DNA from: an uncultured Roseovarius sp.
Lineage (GTDB): Bacteria; Pseudomonadota; Alphaproteobacteria; Rhodobacterales; Rhodobacteraceae
DNA: 33,378 bases
Assembly (NCBI GenBank): GCA_937884705.1
Contig: CAKZYL010000221.1
Location: 1-33,378, forward strand
Direction of reading: 5' to 3'
The notes under the pieces are model-generated. The model was given only the letters and a program-made list of their open reading frames with translations, was not told the origin of the DNA and did not search any database. Positions 33,079 through 33,378 of this stretch are shown in pieces. Within the stretch, counting starts at the first letter, position 1; each line of letters opens with the position of its first letter. The position numbers and the translations under genes were made by a program.

Positions 33079-33378
33079 CGCGTGAGGGGCGCTCTGGAAG
33101 GCCTGGGCACAAGATCGGAGGATGTCTTAGCAGAAAGTAACGTCCACTGTGTGGGGGCTTTTGTGGTTGGGAATGTCCCTCAGGATGTCGGTTGTGCGCG
33201 GGACCATTGTTTGCGATCGACCTTGTCTATCGCAAGTCCGACAACGACAATCGCAGCCGTGGCTTTCCCTCCAACGTCCGAATACGAGCGCAATGAGAGG
33301 TATCTATGTGGCGCTAGACTTTCCATTGATTGAATGTATATTCAATTAAAATTGCAAAACCCCTGAGCAAGTCCAAAT
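33079..33378. other. 300-nt end region without a recognisable gene
   Basis: No convincing coding frame is seen. The last 50 nt turn AT-rich and hold an inverted repeat (33329-33346), which suggests the control region of a gene beyond the window. Confidence 0.5.
33329..33346. promoter_or_regulatory. ATTGAAT-N4-ATTCAAT inverted repeat at the window edge
   Basis: A perfect 7-bp inverted repeat with a GTAT spacer in AT-rich sequence. Size and symmetry fit a TetR- or MarR-type operator. The gene it would control lies outside the window, so this cannot be tested here. Confidence 0.35.

Noticed and set aside
1-33378. CRISPR array, insertion sequence, integrase or att site
   Set aside because: No regularly spaced repeats, no transposase or integrase frame and no repeat of the tRNA-His 3' end were found.

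Overview
The window looks like chromosomal DNA of a marine alphaproteobacterium of the Rhodobacteraceae (Roseobacter group). The basis is gene content and protein style: a Na+-NQR operon, a heterotetrameric sarcosine oxidase operon, DMGDH/GcvT fusion oxidases, non-pyrrolysine MttB paralogues, DUF1194 and DUF6476 proteins, an RpoH-type sigma factor, and a tRNA-His with the unusual alphaproteobacterial acceptor end. This is recognition by eye; no database search was possible.

Layout. (1) 1-2825, + strand: end of the nqr operon (nqrC partial, nqrD, nqrE, nqrF) and a clear terminator. (2) 2850-11858, - strand: methylated-glycine catabolism, read from right to left as a GcvA-type LysR regulator, soxB-soxD-soxA-soxG, a dimethylglycine/sarcosine dehydrogenase-like oxidase, and a TetR regulator 3 nt behind it. 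(3) 11965-18218, + strand: a tight four-gene operon divergent from the LysR gene (second DMGDH-like oxidase, MttB-family protein, Ldh-family dehydrogenase, DadA-like FAD oxidase). (4) 18367-20677: a small flavodoxin, an AA_synth-family gene broken by one in-frame amber codon, a TIGR02466-type putative 2OG-Fe(II) oxygenase, and a convergent pseudoazurin gene. (5) 21073-25525: ribosomal protein genes rpmC to rpmD in canonical order but cut off from rplP and rplO. (6) 25717-29022: a second MttB-family gene, then an H-NOX-fold protein lacking the heme histidine, coupled to a diguanylate cyclase. (7) 29131-33025: tRNA-His, a DUF1194 protein, a DUF6476 membrane protein divergent from an RluA-family pseudouridine synthase (their start codons share one CATG), and an rpoH-type sigma factor with terminator.

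How the genes fit together. Regions 2, 3 and 6 suggest stepwise removal of N-methyl groups from methylated amino acids, with one-carbon units passed to tetrahydrofolate: MttB-like proteins for a quaternary amine, DMGDH-like oxidases for tertiary/secondary amines, SoxBDAG for sarcosine to glycine. The substrate of the four-gene operon is not determined. The strongest new regulatory signal is a shared operator-like element, CTCTGTACA-N4-TGTCTA, found just upstream of both soxB and the DMGDH-tetR pair. It suggests that the TetR protein controls both units.
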